NCBI GenBank assembly: GCA_024195585.1
Contig: SWBL01000426.1
Location: 1-36,545 of the forward strand
Origin: Aureobasidium sp. EXF-3400
Lineage: Eukaryota > Ascomycota > Dothideomycetes > Dothideales > Saccotheciaceae
Direction of reading: 5' to 3'
Length of the DNA stretch: 36,545 nt
Positions within the stretch are counted from its first letter, which is position 1; each line of letters opens with the position of its first letter. A model generated the notes under the pieces. It did not search any database, was not told the DNA's origin, and saw nothing but the letters and a program-made list of their open reading frames with translations. This document shows, in pieces, positions 9,316-20,936 of this stretch. Position numbers and translations under genes: made by a program.

Positions 9316-11663
9316 TCAGATGTTCCAATCTCCCTCCCAGTTGCTGAAAGAAAACTCCGCGCTGGTATTGTCCAGACTCCCAGCCCACAAGTTCTCGTTA
9401 ATCAGAGTCGGTGCACATCCGGCCATCCACGCCGTCGCATCCATAGTTGGCTCAAAATTGAACGCCTGTTCGTAATCGACAAACTCATCATCAAGGCTTC
9501 GAAGATGCGAACCACAAAGACTCATGATGACATCCCGACACTTTGAGGCACTTTGGTTCAACCCAATCATCGACTCAACCACCTCCAAGGTCGCCCTGAC
9601 TTGGTCCCGCCACTCAGGGGCCAGTCCTGATTGAGTCTTGGAACGCAAACAATGAATTGGGATCAGTGCTGCTTGGAAGAGGAAGTATCTGTTATGCGGT
9701 CAGTCAATGTCACAGGGCTCTTCTAAAAACTATGACACTTACAAGACATAGAATGCGGTCAGTCTGGTCTGCGGCCTCGACTTCCAGAAGTTCTGTATCG
9801 AGGCTATACTCTCTCGAGCAGCACACAAGCACCTATTGGTAGCTTCCTGCTCGTGCCAGGTAAGACTCTCTTCGTGTCCATCTTGCGAAGCCCATTTCAC
9901 CAGCAAAGGCCGGAATATGACAATCCGAAGATTTCGATATCTCCAGCAGTTTATGCCATGTGGCAATGCAAATCGATCCTCCAAGTGCGGTCCGCTGCTG
10001 TCATGGAAGTAGTGCGGCACCTGACTCAGCCAAGCCTCTACGATGGTCGAGTCGAGTGTTAAGAGCTCTTCGGGTAGGGGAGGTGGGTTACTGATCAGAC
10101 GATTGTATATCGGCATCGTCTGCAGATGATACGACGATTGGACCCTGAGGTATGTGTTGACGGTCGCCTCATCGACTTCGGCCGGTGTTACTACCGAATG
10201 GACAGTCAAATCTTCCTCCCGGATGTTAGATGGTAGAGCTACATCGACTCCCACTTGCGGCCAGATTAACGGACGACTGTAGGTTATCGTTGCACCTACG
10301 TCCAGGACACACAGAGACCACCACACCCTTCGACGTAACTCCTGTTTGAATGGACTCATATGCTGGGATCCAAACTCCTTGTGCAACCCAAGTCCAATAG
10401 CCATTCTGATGGCTACACCGCCATAGTTGTATCCGGTATTGGGCTTATTGATCTTCTGGAGGAACATAGCCGCCATTCCAAACGCTTGCACTAGCGTGAG
10501 GTTACCTGTTTCCAGTGCGTTGACTGCAAGATAACGCTTCGCCGTTCGGAATATTGACAAGCTCGTTTCATCTGATGATTCCGGATTGGTGACAAAAGCA
10601 CCCAACGCTGCGACAATGTTCACCAAAACAAGCCAAATACCCTGTCCAGGCCGGGCCATTCTGCTGGCATACTGAGCCCTGAACGTTGGCTCATGCAAAA
10701 TAGGAAACACGGGATGGTAGCGAACAAAGAAGGCATCAACGAAGACATCTACCATCGCCCTGGTCACCAAAGTCTGTGTTTGCACGGCTGATGTTATCGA
10801 AGAGCCTTCTGTCTGCCGACGAAGAAGGTGTTGCAGGTCTTGTCGCCGATCATTCCAGGCACCAGAATCCCACGATTGGCTGTTTCCAGATTCCATCCAT
10901 AAAGACCGCAGATGAGAGGCACCGGACGCCATTCCGAGATAACCGTAGTTGGCCGCATCGACTGTGAGCGTAGCCATGCCATCCATGACCTTTCTAACAC
11001 CATCCTCGTCATCCTGAGCCATAGCTACTCCACCAGCAAGCCCAGTCTGCTCTCTCTCATCCCACTCAAAGTCCTCATCGCCATCGGGGTACAAGCTCGC
11101 TGTAGGATCTGGCTCGACATCGGTAGTGGGAAAGCTCCATGTCGATGCATGATCCTCGAGACCAGTATTTCCCCGAGTTGACACCTGGGGTTGAGAGGTC
11201 GTTGATTGCTGCTGATGCGAAGAAGACGGAGAATTGATGCTTCTGCCAGTCGGACTAGCTGTTCGCGGTGGAGTTGTCTGCGATGCACTCTTTACTGAGG
11301 GTAGCTCAGGTACGTCGCCGGAACGTTCATGATCAAGCAGATACGAAACCTCTTGATCGGAGAACAGCCTTTTGAGAATAGCTTCTGCACGCGACAGTCG
11401 ATGCTCGACTTCTGTAAGATGCCTGAAGCCGAAGGTCAGCCGCGAAGCCTGCGACGAGCTTCCATTGACACACACCTTCTTGTGAGCGGTGTCTTCCCAA
11501 GTCTATCATAGAGACAGTGACGCTTATACCGCTTGCAGGCCGAGCACTCTGGTATCTTATGGTCGCAGTTTGCCTTACGACGACGGCATTCCTTGCACGC
11601 CAAGCTGTCTTCCGCAGCAGCCTGTGACCGTCGCGTGGCACCAGATACAGCGGGCGTGCTCAT
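9316..11663 (-). CDS. Zn2Cys6 transcription factor, GAL4/LAC9-type linker, with fungal-specific TF domain
   Basis: Three exons, 11663-11476, 11422-9743 and 9688-9316, give 746 aa; introns are 53 and 54 nt with GTGTGT...TTCAG and GTAAGT...AACAG. The zinc cluster is complete: Cys 23, 26, 33, 40, 43 and 50 (CX2CX6CX6CX2CX6C). The linker after it, TPLTRRHLTEVEHRLSRAE, closely parallels the GAL4/LAC9 linker (SPLTRAHLTEVESRLER) and should form the dimerising coiled coil. The intron splits the linker. The middle homology (Fungal_trans) region starts near residue 285 and includes HPVFPILHEPTF (about 299-310) and ELRRRVWWSLCVLD (about 424-437). It is a nuclear DNA-binding regulator expected to bind CGG-containing sites. 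The target pathway cannot be read from the sequence, and linker similarity does not prove a role in galactose use. Confidence 0.92.
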
Positions 11664-12826
11664 GATAATTTACAGACGATACTGGAGCAGCCGATGACAT
11701 TGTCTGTCGTTCTATCCATCTGCAAACACACGTGAAACTCGTTACCAAGACCTACTTCGCCGCCGAGATCGAACGTTTGGCTCGAGTTCGGTGGACCTCG
11801 GGCAGCTTGCACCCTCCAACATTGCGCTATACCGGTTCGGGCAACCAAGCTTGGTGCAAACCACCCTAATTGTGTCTTGCGTCTTCGACTCCATCTCTTC
11901 TTCATCTTCCTTAGTTGCACCGCAATCTTCAACAGGAATTTCATCTCGAGTTCGCTCTTTCTTGGTGTGCCAATCCTCTCAGATCAATACCATGATCTCG
12001 GCCGCCGAAAGAAGCCTTGCCGCGCGGCTCTCAAAACACCCATCCTCCTATATCGGCAGTTCCCTTCAAGGAGACTGCACCTCAGGTGTCGCTTACATCC
12101 TACAGCATATCTCCGAATCTCACTGCTTCCGCCGCTACACTACGATCTTTCCACAACCATATCACTGGAACATCGGAGTGTGACTCCCAGGATCTTACAA
12201 GACCAGATCCATGTGAGGTACAGAGACGCACAGCATACTGTCTGCTAGATGCAAGCAACCAGGGGCCACGTAAGTGTCAATGCAGTACATATGGGATATT
12301 CCGTATTCTTTCGACCTACAATCAGGAATTGAAGTGGTGGCTATGCTGAGTTCTGCAATGCGGACACTGGCAACACAGGTTTGTTGGCATAGACGCGTTG
12401 ACTCTGCGACACTGTATACGCGTACACATTCATATGAGGCACACAAGACGTGGCAGCTTCTGCGGCTGGCGATGGCAACTGTGAGAGTTCTTGAAGCCCA
12501 AAGTAGTACGTTCCGCATGAGTGGTGACGCCCCTGCTGTTAAGCATAGTATAGCAGGGTGCCAGCAGACAATCCTTAGTTCTATGGCCAAGGGCATGCGT
12601 TTGAATAGAGACGAGAAGAAGCAAGAGCGATTTGGTACATTCGAATAGGCGTCTGAACACGATTCCTGAAGAACGCCAGAAAAAGAAGCAAATTACAATT
12701 GAAATCCTTACTTTCTATAGAATGAACAAGAATATAAAAGGTTGTTTCCAACTGAAAGGCAGTTAAAGATTTGCGACACCAGTAATGAAGACATTTTCCG
12801 CCACGCTATGCACCGTTCCTTTCCAT
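11664..12826. other. Intergenic region between two minus-strand regulators
   Basis: This 1.16-kb stretch is the upstream region of the GAL4-type gene (start 11663) and the 3' flank of the PAS-type gene (stop 12827). A CT-rich stretch leads into an ATG at 11991 with a short protein-like frame, but no supporting exon structure was found. No RNA gene is seen. Confidence 0.5.
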
Positions 12827-14851
12827 TCATCGCTGCAACATCTCGTTGATGTCAAGCCTCCTTCTTTTTCTAGGGCTTCCGGACCCTTCGCCTGTTTCAA
12901 AGTCATCTTCACTGCCAGCCCTCTCAGCAGGATGTCTTTGCTGTATGGGTGAGCTTTGAAAGACTGGTACTGTGGCGCCACTATCTGCTCGTAATCTGGT
13001 TTGTATATGTCTGCCTAGTGACTCCATGGTGTCTGACCTTGGACGACTGCGGTGTGGATGCATAGGTGGTTGGAGAAATGTAGGTTGGGTCATATGACTG
13101 CTCGAACTTGATCCTGCTGTGCCCGGAAGTTGGTCGGAGTGTGTTGGAGGCGGTGGAAGCATTTGCTGCGACGACTGCTGTTGTTGTTGTTGGGGATGCT
13201 GTTGAAAGGTAGGTTGATAATGTGTGCTGTGCGCGTATGAATGTTCGCCAAATTGGTAGCGAGGATGGAGTGTGTAGTTTTGTGATCCAGGGTCGGTGGC
13301 TGGAAAGGAGTAGTAGGTCGGAGAAGCCTCGGTGATGCCAGGTTGTTGTTCCATCATGCGTGGACTACCTTGGAAAGGTGCAAGAGGAGGTGCTGCAACT
13401 CGCGCAGGAAACATGAGTGGTGGTGGTCGAGGAGCCATAACCTGCTCAGCGACTTGTGGGGGTAGAGGCGGTAGGAAGAGAGTGACGAAGTAGACGGACG
13501 TCTTAGCCAAACGCATACGCACTGGTAGTGTCTGGTCAACACCGCCTCCCAGTCGGAAAGTCCAAGCGAATTGGTGATCGGCAAACCCTCTTGTGACTTC
13601 TTCCACATCATGATCTGTTGTTCCAATACCGGATACTGGGTCCAGTCTTGGTTGTAATATGGGCGGCAGGTATGCTGGTTCGCGTATCTCTCTTTCTTCT
13701 CTCAGCCTGTTACGGGCATTCTGGAAGCTGTCTCCATCTAGTGGCTTTGCAATGTCTGACAAACGCATCCCTTTGATCTCCTGTAACCACGAGAAGAGGC
13801 GTTGGAAGGTTGTATTCGCCTTCAAGACAACAAAGTCGGTATCGAGATAGGCTATTGGGACCTCAGGGGAAGGGGCTAAGCGTGGATGTCTGGACGGCGG
13901 CAGGAGTCCCGTTGATGGAGTTGTTCCGAAAGAGTATGCCCGTTCACGGATCGGAGTACCTTGACCAATAGAAGGCTGATGACTTTGTTCTGCAGCGAAA
14001 GCTGCGAGTGTCCGTAAAGAAGCTGTTTTCCGATGCCCCGGCCTAGCCATTGGTCTGGCAGTCGAAGGTCCCGTCACTGGACTCTCCACCACATCTACCT
14101 CGGAGCCACCGGGTTGTAGATTGAACTGGCCCTCATCGCGTAGACGTGGTCGACCGCGTTTCTTGTGAGGTACATCACGGCACGTCTCCTGTGAGCTGTC
14201 AGTCTGGAATCGGAGATCTGCTCAAGACAGACTTACGGCCTTGCCTGTAGCGACACACCTTCCACAAGGTCTTTCGACGTCACAGCTAAGATGTGCCCGC
14301 TTACAGTTGTTGCATGCGTTGGCGACGTGAGCTTTGGCCCTCTTACCACCTCGACCTATGTTAGAAAACGACCGTCCAATGCCAGGGCCAACAGTAGTAA
14401 GAGGATCCGGCACGTTGCTTGCACTCGAGGCAGATTCTGTCCGACGGAGCAAAGCAAGACTTTCAGTGGAGGAGGATGATAGGGTGCGGGGCACTTCTGA
14501 TGACGCTACTGTTGGTGTAGGAGCAAAGGATTGAGGTATGCTTTGTAGCGAAGACGGAAGCGCCCCTGCCGAGACAGGAGGTAGAGTAATATCTGTACCT
14601 GTGATTGATGTCTCAGTTGAGGTGGTGGTGCTAGAGTGTGTAAGTTCGGAATATGTTGTAGCTGTTGGAGGTTGTATATCAGATACCTTCCTCTGTGGGG
14701 AAGGCGGGCTGGACATAGGCGGAGAGGGGTATGACGGAATGAGCTGCCACGGCGGAGACCCGCCTTGTGCAAAAGCAAGGTCTGAACGGTCGATTTGAGG
14801 TCGAAATTCGAATGGTAAGTAGAAGTAATTGGGCTGTGATGACCCGGTCAT
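12827..14851 (-). CDS. Zn2Cys6 transcription factor with PAS-like domain
   Basis: Two exons, 14851-14237 and 14188-12827, with a 48-nt intron (GTAAGT...CACAG), give 658 aa. The start is the ATG at 14851 (MTGSSQPNYFYLP); the frame extends upstream without another ATG. The zinc cluster lies unusually far in: Cys 180, 183, 190, 196, 199 and 208 (CX2CX6CX5CX2CX8C). It is followed at once by a basic KKRGRPRLRDE segment resembling an AT-hook. The intron falls inside the cluster, before its last Cys. Residues from about 315 (PIAYLDTDFVVLKANTTFQ, then LFSWLQEIKG) read as a PAS-like sensor region. Low-complexity Ser/Pro and Gln-rich stretches flank both domains, and a basic KRRRLD motif near the C-terminus is a possible nuclear signal. 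Cluster spacing and PAS recall the AcuK/AcuM/Ert1 group, but I do not assign it there. Confidence 0.88.
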
Positions 14852-17696
14852 ACTTTCCCGAAAACGAATCAACAGAGAATCGAGAAGCCGAGTGGGGGAG
14901 GAGCGAATGACTGGAGCTCAAACTGAGCTCAATTGCATTCAGACTGAGACTCGAGCTTCGAGCGTTTTTTTGTTTAGCTGCAATTGCAGAATGCTCCTTT
15001 GTCAAAAGATTCAATCGTTCTCCATGGGTATCTCTGTGGATCGTTGTTCAAATTTTGCCTACGGACAAATATACAGAATTGCGGAGGCCGGAGTACGAAC
15101 GTTGGAAGTCGGAGTTGGTTGTAGTAAGATCGAGAAAACAGATCCGAAGAAATGACAAAGAGCTGAAAGCGAGTGTGTTGGATTGATCAGTTCGTTGGTG
15201 CTTTCAAGATTGAGTAACGAAACACAAAGACCGAAAACAGAGGCACAAATGAAGCTGGAGATCCAGCCTAGATGAGATGAAAGCGTAGAGGGATGGACGG
15301 AGAGAGGACGCACTAAGCCCCGTGAATTGGGTTAGGATTGCACAGACTCGTACATAAGAACTGGGAGCAGCAACACACGTCGGACAGCCCAGACAGTCAT
15401 GGCGTAATGCGCGCGAACTAAGGTTGGATCATGGGGGAAGCCGCACGAGAGATGGCATAACAAAGATTGCAGACATGACATATGGACCGCACATCTCTCT
15501 CCCTCTGGCGCTGACAGGGCGGGAATCCCATCGTTGCGCCGCCCAAAACACGATCCATCGGGGTCACCAAGCCCTTGAAAGAGCACCCATGAGTTGTTCC
15601 TGTGCATGTCGGTTCCACCATCTCTTGGCATATGGACAGCATCGCTACAGCGAGACGCAGCTGGATGGTGCAGGGCAGTAGATCATTGAACGCCCTCATG
15701 TGCATCGGCGACAACAACCTCCGACCTGCCCCGTGTACGCAACGGTTTGCGGGATGGCGCATGCTTCGACCGTGCTAAGCTCGTGTTTAAATGCTGTCTA
15801 GGCAGCGGTTTCTGCATGAGGGTGGGCATAGCCAGAAGCTGGCGCGGCAAGAGGGGTCACCTAGACCAATCAAGAGGTCGACGGTTATTGAACTTGAGGA
15901 CGTAAGTGACGATGCAGGTGTACCTGCCGGAAGATCCTGAAACGCCTCGATTAAGCTCCATTGCTTGCTGCTGGCGGGTCATTGTTTCCAAAAAAGTGGC
16001 GGTCGTCGTTGACAGGATCGTGGGGCCGGATCGGCAGCTTGGACCTACACTCATGACCATTCATGACCACAGAGAGATGGCTCTGGACAAATGGAATTGC
16101 TGTTGCAAGTTATGAAGGTAAAGAACCCCTTCTTGAGCCCGATCACCGATAATTCAACCCTGTAGCTTCGCAAAAGCTCGATCGTCGTTCTTGAGAAGAC
16201 TCTCGAGCATCGGCGAAGAAGTTCCGGACCCGAGAATGGGATTCTATTTTCCTATGACCGGCCGTGGGCAGAGTCCGGGACGTGAGCGAAAAAAGACTAC
16301 TTGCGGGAATGCCAAACACGAGACGGAGGAACTGGCAATAAAGGAGACGGAAAGAGTGTCAATTTTCCCACAAAAGCCACAGAAGCATGGTGGAACGTCT
16401 CTTTCCTGTTCCAGCATTGTAAGAAGGAGGTGCAGGCAGTCTCACGGTCCGGGAGAAGGAGAATTATCGCGTAACCTTGCGGAGTTGCGGCTCATGCTGG
16501 ATAGAAAGTTGCAGGCAGCGATAGACGAGTGATCAGCCTTGATCGGACCTTGCCAAGCGCATGTTCCTGGAAAACAACGTGGCCCTGGTTGTTCTTCTCT
16601 CTGTCTGACGCAGACTGGTCCAGCCTGAGGTCTGTGAATCGGCGTATATTCTGGGGCTGCATGGTATTGAGTGAGTATTGCGATCACTGCACATCACCTG
16701 CAAGAGCCGCATGATGCAGCAGGTATCAGACAGTCAAGAGAAAGCCCGAGGGCGCTACGGAGTTTCCTGGCAGAGGGCAGGACTCAAGAGGTGAGGTTGG
16801 AATGGAGAAGTTGGGGGGCCGAGCGAAAACGTCCGACGTTCGACGCGCCAAGCCTCAGGATAACCTCACGTCGCTCTTTCTCCTTCGCTGCATAATATTC
16901 TCGAGTAGCTATTCTGGACACATCTTGTTCATCGACAGTAGCACCCGTAGACATGTGTCCGACCTATGGTACCATGGACTTGGAATTGATCCAAGCGCCG
17001 TACTTTTTCTGCTGCGAACGGCTTATGTGGTGGTGGTGATAGACATCCACAGACATACATGTCCCTTGCGGGAGCTTTTGGAGCCACTGCAAGCCCGACT
17101 ATCTTAGCGGCTTGATCAAAGCACCTCTAAGCATTTTCTGCATTCCGCCGTCAAGCAGTGACCCGTTGCTTGTCCGTTACAACAACTTTCTGTACACACA
17201 CCAAGGCTGTTTCATCATCATACCACTCATACCAAGCATCAAAAGCAACGACATCGGTGACACGGCGTTTCAACTCACCGGGCCGTCTTCTACGAGTACG
17301 AGTCAGCATCAAAGTCAATTGGATCCTTGCATAAGATCACGGCTAGGGAGAGAGTGTGAACTTGTCCGAAGAACTCTCCTCGAGCGACCTATGTCCGAAA
17401 GTCCAATACATAAGCTTCGAAATGTTGCACGCGATGGTGACAACTCTCAAGCGAGTCTCCTTCCACTTAAGAGAGTCATCGGCGAGATCAACTAGACAAC
17501 CACAGCATGTCTCCCTCCCGTTTGTGTAGATCGTTCACGAGCACTGGGCACAACGGTACTGCAAGATATATGTATTAGGCAGGTGAATATATCGCGAGTC
17601 TGCAGAGTAGATCCACCCAATGATGCTCGCACGAGCTCTTCTTTTGTTGTTATGCTAGCGTGAAGACGGAAAAGACAAAGAGTACGAACGCTTCTA
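14852..17696. other. Long gene-free region upstream of the PAS-type regulator
   Basis: About 2.8 kb between the start of the PAS-type regulator and the stop codon of DBP10. Open frames here (for example 16191-16532, 16802-17107, 17112-17495) lack recognisable domains and splice-linked partners. Long upstream regions or long 5' leaders are common for fungal regulatory genes, so this is probably regulatory. A non-coding transcript cannot be excluded. Confidence 0.5.
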
Positions 17697-20612
17697 CTAG
17701 CTTCTACCCCCTCTGCCTCTACCTCCGCCACGTCCGCCGCCTCCTCGGCCACCACCACGCCCGCCTCTGCCCCCAGAAGAGGAACCACGATCTCCGAAAC
17801 CGCCGCCGCCTCGGCTCGATCCTCCTCTACTGGAACCTCTGCTGCTCGATCCTCCTCTGCTCGGCCCACCGCGCCCGCCGCGTCCACCACCACCGCGGCC
17901 ACGACTACTTGAACCTTGCGGTCGAGCATTCTTGTCCTGGCGTTTTTGCGCTTCCTGTCTGAGCTTGTGCACATCGTCAACACCTCTGATCTCGCTTTTT
18001 CCAGGTCCGCTTTCGAATCTGCCAACACGTTTTTCTTTTGCTGCATCCACCTTTGCCTGTTGCTTGTGGTAGTCGTCTCTGTACTTGTCGGCGTCTTTGG
18101 GTGCCTTGACCATGTTGTGCTTGAAGCGTTGATTGTCAAGGCCGTTTCTGTTACCCGGACGTTCAAGCTCTCCAACACGAGGAAGAACATCGAGTTTGTT
18201 GTCCTTCCTCCATCTGTCAAAGCGACCGCTGCGGAACGAGGCTGCGATCTTGAGACCGCTCTCACCCGTGATCATCTTTGTACCTTTGGAACCGTCCTCA
18301 TCGTTGGCGCGGGACACGTATTTCCTGCTCTTGCTGTCCCAACGTTGACCGCCAGCCTTGCTGGGGGCACCGAAAGCCTTTGTGTCATCGTTTGCCAGAT
18401 CCATGGTAGCTCCACGGGCCGCATCCAAGAAGTGAGTATTACGTCCTCCATCCGTACCCGAATGAACACCGTAACCGCGGTCTTCGGCCATGTTGATGTT
18501 TTGTGGCGTGTAAGACATGAAGAACTCCGAGTCCTGCCCTGCACCTGATGATTTTGCCTTCTTCTTCTCGGGTTGTGAGAATGTGATCTCGAGCTCGTCC
18601 TCAGATGCTTCATCGAGATCAACATCGACATCACCTTCAGGTAGGTCGTCATCGTCATTCTCAAAGACTGTAGTATCTTCATCCATTTCTTCCATCTCTT
18701 TGGCCTTCTCCAGCTGTTTACGAGGCTGGATTTTGGCGCGTCTGTTCCTCATGATTTCCGTAGCCTCGTTGCCACCACCTCGTTTACCGACCTCGAAAAT
18801 GGTCTCCGGAGGACGGAATCCGCTTACACGGGCAAGCATCTTTTCTCTTTCCAGCTCCATGTATCTAGCCTCTGAGTCGTCTTCGAACAGCGTGTGGATT
18901 TCCGAGTAATGGGGAGAGGAGCCGACGACCTTGGCACGCTTTGCACTCTCAGAAGAGGCTGAAGTACGAGTACGAACGTATTGCTTTTCAGCTTTGACGG
19001 AAACATCGCGGATGCCGGTCAAGTCAACATCATCGTCAACAAGCTTTCCGACTTCCTCGACACAGATCTCCAGAGGAGCTCTGACTAGTGTTCCCAGAAC
19101 GACCTGATCAGCATAGTTGATCTCATCAGTAGGCTCTCTTCCAAGAACCAATTTGCGACTCAAGAAGAGCTGAAGATCGAGCAGGTAAGGCAGATCTTTC
19201 TGTGTAACCAAACTGTAAGCCCAACCCTTCTTACCAGCACGAGCGGTACGACCGACACGATGAACAAAGATTTTGGGTTGCGAAGGGAAATCGTAGTTGA
19301 TGACGTTGGCCAGGATGGGAATATCAACACCACGAGCAGCGACATCAGTAACGACAAGGATATTGGTAAGGCCAGATCTGAACTCTTGGATCTGAATCTT
19401 TCTGGCGGTCTGGTCCAAAGCACCGTAGACATATGATACAGCATAGCCAAGCTGGCCGAGCATGTTGTAGAGATATTCGACGTGATGCTTTGTAGCAGCA
19501 AAAACAATGGTAGAGTGTTCGGTGGGTGTTTCGTTAGCACCAGGACCTTCAGGACCACGCTTGCGCTTCTTGTTCTTCATGCTGTCTTCTTTTGCTTGCT
19601 TTGTTCTCTCTGTAGGGCCGCTGGGCATTTTGATGACGTCTCTCAGAATGTGTACAAGGGCACCCTCCTTTTCCTGGGTGTTGATAGAGAAGTAGGCGGT
19701 TTGCAAATCAGGCGAGATCTTTGTTTCGGCGTCAAGACGGATGAGCTTAGGCTCCTGAAGACCAGCACGGGCAAATTCGACCAATGATCTGGGCAGAGTG
19801 GCAGAGAACAGAAGAGTCTGTCTGTTTGGAGGCAGAGCAACCATAATCTCAGCCAGCTGTGCAGCGAAACCCATCTCGAACAGACGATCGGCTTCATCAA
19901 AAACAATGTATCTGATCGAGGACAAGTCCAGGTTCATCTCAATCTTCAAATGCTCGAAACGACCAGGGGTGGCAATGATGATATCCGGGTTCGAGGCCAT
20001 GGACGAGAATTGCTCCTCGAGACTGTCACCACCAACCAGCAAGATTGTCCTGAGGTCTGTTCCCTTGCCCATCTCTTTGACAACCCTGAGTGTTTGCAAT
20101 GCGAGTTCACGCGAAGGCGACAGGATGACGGCTCTTGCGCCAACCTTTGCGCTGTGTGACTTCAACTTTTCGATCATGGGAATAACGAAAGCGGCCGTCT
20201 TTCCGGAACCAGTTCTGGCCATACCGACGACATCCTGACCATCGAGAATGACAGGAATGGTCTTGCGCTGAATGGGGGTAGGTACTGAGAAACCCTTGCG
20301 AGTAATGGCCTTGAGCAAGTGTCCGTTCAAGCCCATGGACTGGAAGCCTCCTCCCTTCTTGATCGTCTTTCCTGTCATGTCCTTCGTCTTTCTGTTGTTG
20401 GCAGCCTGCTGAGCAGCAATGTACAGTTCGTCGCCATCGCTATCGTCGTCCAGTCCAGCGCCTCCAGAAGCATCGAGGGTAGCGGGTTTGGGTTGTTCGA
20501 ATCCGGCGAGGGTCTGGTCGTCGTCCGAGTCTAGGTCGACACCTCCGAACAAGGCGTTGGAGAGCTCGTAGCCATTCTCGGACGCGGTTGGCGAAACAGC
20601 TCGTCCACCCAT
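17697..20612 (-). CDS. DBP10: ATP-dependent RNA helicase Dbp10 (DDX54 family)
   Basis: A single exon of 971 aa, unusual in this intron-rich window. The start is the ATG at 20612 ([15 protein letters not shown]); the frame extends upstream without another ATG. All DEAD-box motifs are present: GFQSMGL and a Q motif (FSVPTPIQ), motif I ARTGSGKT (132-139), DEAD (239-242), SAT (270-272), [12 protein letters not shown] and HRVGRTAR (451-458). A helicase-internal insert with KNKKRKRG is seen after the first RecA domain. The DBP10 C-terminal domain follows (around [15 protein letters not shown] and [24 protein letters not shown], given here in parts). The last 70 or so residues are an RGG/GGRGG tail. 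Dbp10 acts in the nucleolus in 60S ribosomal subunit assembly. It shares a 324-bp promoter with RPA2. Confidence 0.96.
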   Translation of the reverse strand: MGGRAVSPTASENGYELSNALFGGVDLDSDDDQTLAGFEQPKPATLDASGGAGLDDDSDGDELYIAAQQAANNRKTKDMTGKTIKKGGGFQSMGLNGHLLKAITRKGFSVPTPIQRKTIPVILDGQDVVGMARTGSGKTAAFVIPMIEKLKSHSAKVGARAVILSPSRELALQTLRVVKEMGKGTDLRTILLVGGDSLEEQFSSMASNPDIIIATPGRFEHLKIEMNLDLSSIRYIVFDEADRLFEMGFAAQLAEIMVALPPNRQTLLFSATLPRSLVEFARAGLQEPKLIRLDAETKISPDLQTAYFSINTQEKEGALVHILRDVIKMPSGPTERTKQAKEDSMKNKKRKRGPEGPGANETPTEHSTIVFAATKHHVEYLYNMLGQLGYAVSYVYGALDQTARKIQIQEFRSGLTNILVVTDVAARGVDIPILANVINYDFPSQPKIFVHRVGRTARAGKKGWAYSLVTQKDLPYLLDLQLFLSRKLVLGREPTDEINYADQVVLGTLVRAPLEICVEEVGKLVDDDVDLTGIRDVSVKAEKQYVRTRTSASSESAKRAKVVGSSPHYSEIHTLFEDDSEARYMELEREKMLARVSGFRPPETIFEVGKRGGGNEATEIMRNRRAKIQPRKQLEKAKEMEEMDEDTTVFENDDDDLPEGDVDVDLDEASEDELEITFSQPEKKKAKSSGAGQDSEFFMSYTPQNINMAEDRGYGVHSGTDGGRNTHFLDAARGATMDLANDDTKAFGAPSKAGGQRWDSKSRKYVSRANDEDGSKGTKMITGESGLKIAASFRSGRFDRWRKDNKLDVLPRVGELERPGNRNGLDNQRFKHNMVKAPKDADKYRDDYHKQQAKVDAAKEKRVGRFESGPGKSEIRGVDDVHKLRQEAQKRQDKNARPQGSSSRGRGGGGRGGRGGPSRGGSSSRGSSRGGSSRGGGGFGDRGSSSGGRGGRGGGRGGGGRGGGRGRGGRS

Positions 20613-20729
20613 ATTTATTTCAATATTTTGTCGAGAAATGAACCTTCGCAGAAAAAGCGCCTCTCCGCAGATTTGGGAAGTCGCGACCCTCAACTTTTGC
20701 TGATAAGCTTTTGATCAACGTCTTATCGC

Positions 20730-20735
20730 CACGTG
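20730..20735. promoter_or_regulatory. CACGTG E-box
   Basis: A perfect palindromic CACGTG lies 118 bp upstream of the DBP10 ATG. In fungi this core is bound by bHLH factors such as Cbf1-type proteins. Function here is inferred. Confidence 0.4.
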
Positions 20736-20750
20736 ATTCGGCCATTAAGC

Positions 20751-20767
20751 TCGCGAACGCGTCGCGA
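20751..20767. promoter_or_regulatory. MCB-type element inside a 17-bp TCGCGA palindrome
   Basis: The 17 bases read TCGCGA-ACGCG-TCGCGA. Two TCGCGA hexamers flank a centre containing ACGCGT (20757-20762), the core MluI cell-cycle box. In yeasts MBF (Mbp1/Swi6) binds ACGCGT and drives G1/S expression of replication genes, so a site 175 bp upstream of the RPA2 ATG fits. The binding itself is inferred. Confidence 0.6.
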
Positions 20768-20936
20768 GGCTGCATTCGCGTCCGCTAGTCGATGCCTTTT
20801 TGATCTCATCCAACAACCACTAGACGAGTCCACTGAACCTGAGCACTTTACACAAATATCCCCGAGTTTTCAAAGGAGACAGATACAAGCTTCTTCGATC
20901 AGAACATCACTTTCAGCACCCTGAAAACAAATCACA

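Larger units (their letters stand above)
20613..20936. promoter_or_regulatory. Divergent DBP10/RPA2 promoter
   Basis: 324 bp lie between the two start codons. The region contains a CACGTG box at 20730-20735 and a GC-rich palindrome with a central ACGCGT at 20751-20767, listed separately. A further TTCGCG lies at about 20775. Both genes are growth- and cell-cycle-linked. Confidence 0.7.

Noticed and set aside
11991..12349. Possible short plus-strand gene after a CT-rich stretch (ATG at 11991)
   Set aside because: Two short frames look partly protein-like but no splice pair joins them convincingly and no domain is recognisable.
16191..17495. Several 60-130 codon frames upstream of the PAS-type regulator
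   Set aside because: No motifs, no linked exons, and composition not different from non-coding sequence.
17492..18265. A 257-codon minus-strand frame overlapping the 3' end of DBP10
   Set aside because: It overlaps DBP10 in a shifted frame and its Ala/Val/Glu-rich repeat is the out-of-frame reading of the RGG-coding repeat.
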